Origin: Candidatus Omnitrophota bacterium
GTDB taxonomy: Bacteria; Omnitrophota; Koll11; Aquiviventales; Aquiviventaceae
Reading direction: 5' to 3'
Length of the DNA stretch: 9,568 nt
Assembly (NCBI GenBank): GCA_023247285.1
Contig: JAHFGU010000009.1
Location: 11,103-20,670 of the forward strand
Below, one piece after another: positions 9,201 through 9,568 of this stretch. The translations under genes were made by a program, and so were the position numbers. The notes beneath the pieces were generated by a model. It saw only the letters and a program-made list of their open reading frames with translations. It made no database searches and had not been told where the DNA came from. Position 1 is the first letter of the stretch; each line of letters begins with the position of its first letter.

Positions 9201-9568
9201 TAGAGAGCCGGCCACCATGCGAGAAGTCGTGGCGGCGGGGTTCAAGGCGGTGGGCGCCGAAGCCACGCGGGTGGCGCTGTTGGGCGGGGCGGCCGCGGCC
9301 ACCAGCTTGACGACCGGTCTGCCGGCCTCCGGTGTTGTCCTCACCGGCCTTGGCGCCGTCACCGTAAAGCAGCACAAGCTGCAGGAGACGCACCGCGTCG
9401 CCACGGATGAGAGCGCGCCGGCTGCGGCGCGGGCCGAGGCGATGCGGTCGCTCGGGGCGACCGAGGCGCAGGCTCGCGACGTGCTCTCCGGGAAAGAGGC
9501 GGGATTCTCCTTCAAGCCCGAAGTGGGCCGCGTGTGGCGGGCGCTGGGCGTGCAGGCGCCGGCTGAGG
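1..9568 (+). CDS. Giant multidomain protein, internal fragment (C39-like peptidase domain, tandem modules, Gly/Ala-rich hydrophobic blocks)
   Basis: Frame 1 is open from the first base to the last: 3189 codons with no stop and neither the true start nor the true end present, so this is an internal piece of a protein longer than 3189 residues. The translation is protein-like throughout, with low-complexity limited to one linker, amphipathic patterns, repeated domains and a recognisable C39-like peptidase segment at the left edge. Segments in order: C39-like domain (1-96), Gly/Ala hydrophobic block (134-455), mixed globular (456-631), KGG(Q/R)DDG linker (632-657), beta-rich (658-1092), repeated modules (1093-2240), helical (2241-2500), second Gly/Ala hydrophobic block (2501-2780), hydrophobic/helical tail (2781-3189). 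Overall function is not recognised. A very large surface or secreted protein acting on other cells is an inference from architecture and size. Internal ATG codons exist, but with no preceding stop there is no reason to call a new gene at any of them. Confidence 0.93.
400..1365 (+). other. Gly/Ala-rich hydrophobic block 1
   Basis: Residues 134-455 are strongly enriched in Gly, Ala, Ser and hydrophobic residues. The block opens with MKAMFISGGISLGLSLLG, which would pass as a membrane helix. It continues with small-residue patterns such as FGSAMTGGLGGMYSGAAQ, FAFGAAQGAAMSGAQVLAF, GTTGGYVGYSSLLGAAGV, IIGQSVGGLGTALI and LTTGISGLVSAL. Short polar or aromatic turns (FYQRHPVF, PFRDPAFRN, KNRWGLSPEE) separate them. 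GxxxG-like spacing recurs, as in glycine-zipper segments that pack helices in membranes or oligomeric pores. It directly follows the C39-like domain with a linker of about 38 residues. No named family is recognised; membrane insertion or translocation is an inference from composition only. Confidence 0.5.
1366..1893 (+). other. Mixed globular stretch, family not recognised
   Basis: Residues 456-631 have ordinary globular composition with many aromatics. Visible pieces include SHWGIAPSVQRFALNYLYMG, FLAWQYLAKVGETGGYGQYQ, WRLKQQTGMSWEQLRAAGL and FLYSWNQYSRSTLHSS, ending in KIDPKQVLLYPEPVINPLSG. The pattern suggests amphipathic helices followed by a short beta-like segment that leads into the repetitive linker. 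No catalytic motif or family signature was seen. The segment separates hydrophobic block 1 from the KGG(Q/R)DDG linker. Confidence 0.4.
1894..1971 (+). repeat. In-frame 21-bp tandem repeat, about 3.7 copies, encoding KGG(Q/R)DDG
   Basis: Units lie at 1894-1914, 1915-1935, 1936-1956 and a partial unit at 1957-1971. Units 1 and 2 are identical at every base. Unit 3 and the partial unit differ from them by the same single A-to-G change, which turns a CAA codon into CGA (Gln to Arg). The unit length is a multiple of three, so copy-number change keeps the frame. The product is a flexible, highly charged Gly/Lys/Asp linker of 26 residues (632-657) joining a globular stretch to the beta-rich region. 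Near-perfect DNA identity implies recent expansion by slippage or unequal recombination, unlike the much older protein modules downstream. It is not the RTX calcium-binding nonapeptide. Confidence 0.92.
1972..2661 (+). other. Beta-rich polar region 1, family not recognised
   Basis: Residues 658-887 alternate short hydrophobic strands with Gly/Asp/Asn turns, as expected for secreted beta-sandwich or beta-solenoid folds. Examples are RLAIGKDAMVTMVGNVYYHG, DRFKPLMVAVPDSE, VKGWFYNADDDSLLGVVTTD, FTGSFGLNADFEQGFTDKDG, PITFSRGVVAGELRIEEGG and GSAFSLTASDSRIDHTFF. No cysteines were read in this stretch. No enzyme signature was recognised. PITFSRGVVAGEL faintly resembles the G-(V/A)-(T/K)-(F/L)-x-D motif of the modules downstream and may be a still more divergent relative; this is only a suggestion. 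Confidence 0.45.
2662..2703 (+). other. Pro/Gly hinge between beta-rich regions
   Basis: Residues 888-901 read NNGGGPGPEPPKGG, a short Pro/Gly-rich stretch typical of a disordered hinge. It sits between two beta-rich regions and marks a likely domain boundary. Confidence 0.7.
2704..3276 (+). other. Beta-rich polar region 2, family not recognised
   Basis: Residues 902-1092 start with YALINDASKHAVGIVVGDM and continue through VNVFGGLPQATVGDVVRFPM, VHVKGLGTYGLDKEDSLRIG, DTFAQVGPYTAGASGRIGAG, GKLAAIGWLVGTGG and NTIVPLQSLPGLAEVPW. The texture is short beta strands with Gly-Asp or Gly-Asn turns. It leads without a break into the first, divergent member of the module array. An extracellular beta-sandwich or beta-solenoid fold is plausible. 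No known domain signature was recognised. Confidence 0.42.
3277..4089 (+). repeat. Long module, copy 0 (divergent)
   Basis: Residues 1093-1363 carry weak but ordered matches to the three clear modules that follow. DIRGVTFSDVVNI stands where later copies have GATLRDFNGLHW. MGIVRIDPQKVTGLDAV stands where later copies have GGITFVMDPDGVGFGNI. LSLLSKQPGD stands near the LLSK of copy 2. LTLRALDGTVLNTFQFKPD ends the copy, its FQF matching the closing aromatic-Gln-Phe motif of the others. Spacing between markers is about 100-150 bp longer than in the clear copies, so it contains insertions or is an older relative. Its extra segment ADYAKTYTQTMLTPDRATIL has no obvious counterpart. Confidence 0.5.
4090..4935 (+). 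repeat. Long module, copy 1
   Basis: Residues 1364-1645 (282 residues). Markers in order: LERQKELTQ at 4090; GATLRDFNGLHWGG at 4261; VRIDITSPFYVD at 4339; DLQAPNKGGITFVMDPDGVG at 4510; LSKQEYDEFAGLL, a short helix; and FETFQFQQ, with FQF at 4852. The same markers return in the same order in copies 2 and 3. Protein similarity is clear, but DNA similarity is low even at the best-matching points (different codons for RQKELTQ), so these are old duplications. A mixed fold dominated by beta strands is likely. The module is not recognised as a named family. Confidence 0.82.
4936..5724 (+). repeat. Long module, copy 2
   Basis: Residues 1646-1908 (263 residues). Markers: LARQKELTQ at 4936; GLSLG at 5053; GATLKDFAGRQWGD at 5083; TPLDITRPHYVGE at 5161; DLTAREPGGIKLMIDHKGIG at 5311; a helix in SEPDVQELTRLLSK; LSQADWTQVP; LTAHLQDGHLILEN; and the closing IPTYQFMPQ, with YQF at 5638. 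It keeps every marker of copies 1 and 3 and can serve as the reference copy. The first line of the module (RQKELTQ) is closest to copy 1, whereas GLSLG and ADWTxxP are shared with copy 3. Confidence 0.85.
5725..6543 (+). repeat. Long module, copy 3
   Basis: Residues 1909-2181 (273 residues). Markers: LETQKRLN at 5725; GLSLG at 5842; GAKLKDFENMHWSD at 5872; VRLDVTKPFYLDN at 5953; DLEAPKTGDITFMVDQQGPR at 6118; a helix in NTHDVAELNGLLKIS; KADWTTAP; GLIATLDRGHMVLF; and the closing IPTRQFIPTP, with RQF at 6481. It contains an extra charged helix (MQPEERQQMTERRQELL) between the two C-terminal markers. Marker spacing to copy 2 is 789-843 bp, consistent with one module length. Confidence 0.85.
6544..6720 (+). 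repeat. Long module, copy 4 (truncated, N-terminal part only)
   Basis: Residues 2182-2240 begin with DLERSLTSGMRVRVD, matching the LERQ/LARQ/LETQ start of copies 1-3. They continue to STVVHELSGLSLGKSLLNPD; the first residues match the TSVVHAF of copy 1 and GLSLG (6658-6672) matches copies 2 and 3 at the expected distance. The G-A-(T/K)-L-(R/K)-D-F motif and all later markers are absent, and the sequence turns into charged helices. The array therefore ends in a partial module, most simply by loss or replacement of its C-terminal two thirds. Confidence 0.7.
6721..7500 (+). other. Charged, mainly helical region
   Basis: Residues 2241-2500 are rich in Arg, Glu, Asp, Leu and Ala in amphipathic patterns: VDPVKIILELSRLENRR, ETTRKLRRQGLAAELYLAD, ESQRSEWASRVAAGEWQR, VASRVDNDLARRGLKPGQ, FNVARYLYLLRMDGELGG and AVTVVAAKTTERLQWSTN. 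The last part (MDSISEDLAEFMTKWRSG, then DDLARANQRIDSYTKQIDQL) has a heptad-like look and could form a short coiled coil. It connects the module array to the second hydrophobic block and may act as a stalk or spacer. No family is recognised. Confidence 0.5.
7501..8340 (+). other. Gly/Ala-rich hydrophobic block 2 with glycine-zipper segments
   Basis: Residues 2501-2780 consist of hydrophobic segments with dense small residues: MGTAVAAGALGGAVKGLEAL, YLVTALGSSAVTGAVTVAYN, NMAIGFAAPLVGVGLGRAAV, NMAIVAIPFAGVAGARYGAS, RGITGAFTGAAVGGASGY and VGWGALGGAGAGAALGFGEA. Repeated GxxxG spacing resembles glycine zippers, which in known proteins mediate close helix packing in membranes or pores. Short polar loops carrying Trp and Asn (SWDNWDN, QWGGENI, KSWTN) separate the hydrophobic pieces. 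Three degenerate internal repeats are listed separately. The composition parallels block 1 (residues 134-455). Membrane insertion or self-assembly is an inference. Confidence 0.6.
7690..8330 (+). repeat. Degenerate 70-90-residue repeats inside hydrophobic block 2 (about three copies)
   Basis: Copy A starts near 7690 and copy B near 7957. Both follow the plan small hydrophobic strand or helix, then YNVATGQSWDN (A) or YNRYATGQWGG (B), then VRNMAIGFAAPLVGVG (A) or IRNMAIVAIPFAGVAG (B). The matching YN pairs are 267 bp apart and the RNMAI motifs 261 bp apart. Copy C, near 8173, is weaker: TYMNSGDKSWTN followed by VGRGVGWGALGGAGAG replaces the same elements about 216 bp further on. The repeat suggests stepwise growth of the hydrophobic block by duplication of a hydrophobic hairpin-like unit. 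Confidence 0.65.
8341..9568 (+). other. Hydrophobic and helical C-terminal part of the window, runs off the end
   Basis: Residues 2781-3189 alternate helical charged parts (AWKSVSEFMEAGHRAAQSAS, GEISAERARAEQAHETPRE) with hydrophobic ones (IGYLGAAGVLDTALTVPTML, VVLFGSLMGATGIIGGM, RVALLGGAAAATSLTTGLPA, GVVLTGLGAVTV). The last 60 residues (AAARAEAMRSLG, ATEAQARDVLSG, PEVGRVWRALGVQ) look like short Ala-rich helix pairs. These could be a small helical repeat, but there is too little sequence to assign a HEAT or other family. The reading frame is still open at the last base, so the domain continues outside the window. Confidence 0.45.

Overview
The window is one uninterrupted coding stretch. Frame 1 of the + strand was translated by hand from base 1 to base 9567 (3189 codons) and contains no stop codon, so the sequence lies wholly inside a single giant gene whose start and end are both outside the window. 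No second gene, RNA gene, promoter, terminator, mobile element or CRISPR array was seen. The many shorter open frames on the other five frames are shadows created by the high GC content.

Layout of the encoded protein (residues numbered within the window): residues 1-96 are the C-terminal part of a C39-like papain-fold peptidase domain, with its histidine visible. Residues 134-455 are rich in Gly, Ala and hydrophobic residues and look membrane-active. Residues 456-631 are a mixed globular stretch. Residues 632-657 are a Gly/Lys/Asp linker encoded by a nearly perfect 21-bp tandem repeat. Residues 658-1092 are polar, beta-rich sequence with a Pro/Gly hinge. Residues 1093-2240 are a tandem array of a module of about 265-280 residues that I do not recognise: one divergent copy, three clear copies and one truncated copy. 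Residues 2241-2500 are charged and mostly helical. Residues 2501-2780 are a second Gly/Ala-rich hydrophobic block with its own shorter repeats. Residues 2781-3189 alternate hydrophobic and charged helical sequence and run off the end.

Organism: GC-rich bacterial coding DNA (roughly 60-65% GC by eye). Single genes this long, combining protease-like, repeat and membrane-active segments, are known from Omnitrophota and a few other lineages of often host-associated or predatory bacteria. Omnitrophota is the best guess, but nothing in the window proves taxonomy; Planctomycetota or Nitrospirota-like lineages remain possible.

How the parts may work together is inference. The layout (protease domain, hydrophobic block, long extracellular-type repeat array, helical region, second hydrophobic block) resembles very large secreted or surface proteins that reach, cut and insert into another cell. 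No classical toxin, RHS, RTX, cadherin or lectin signature was seen to fix that role.
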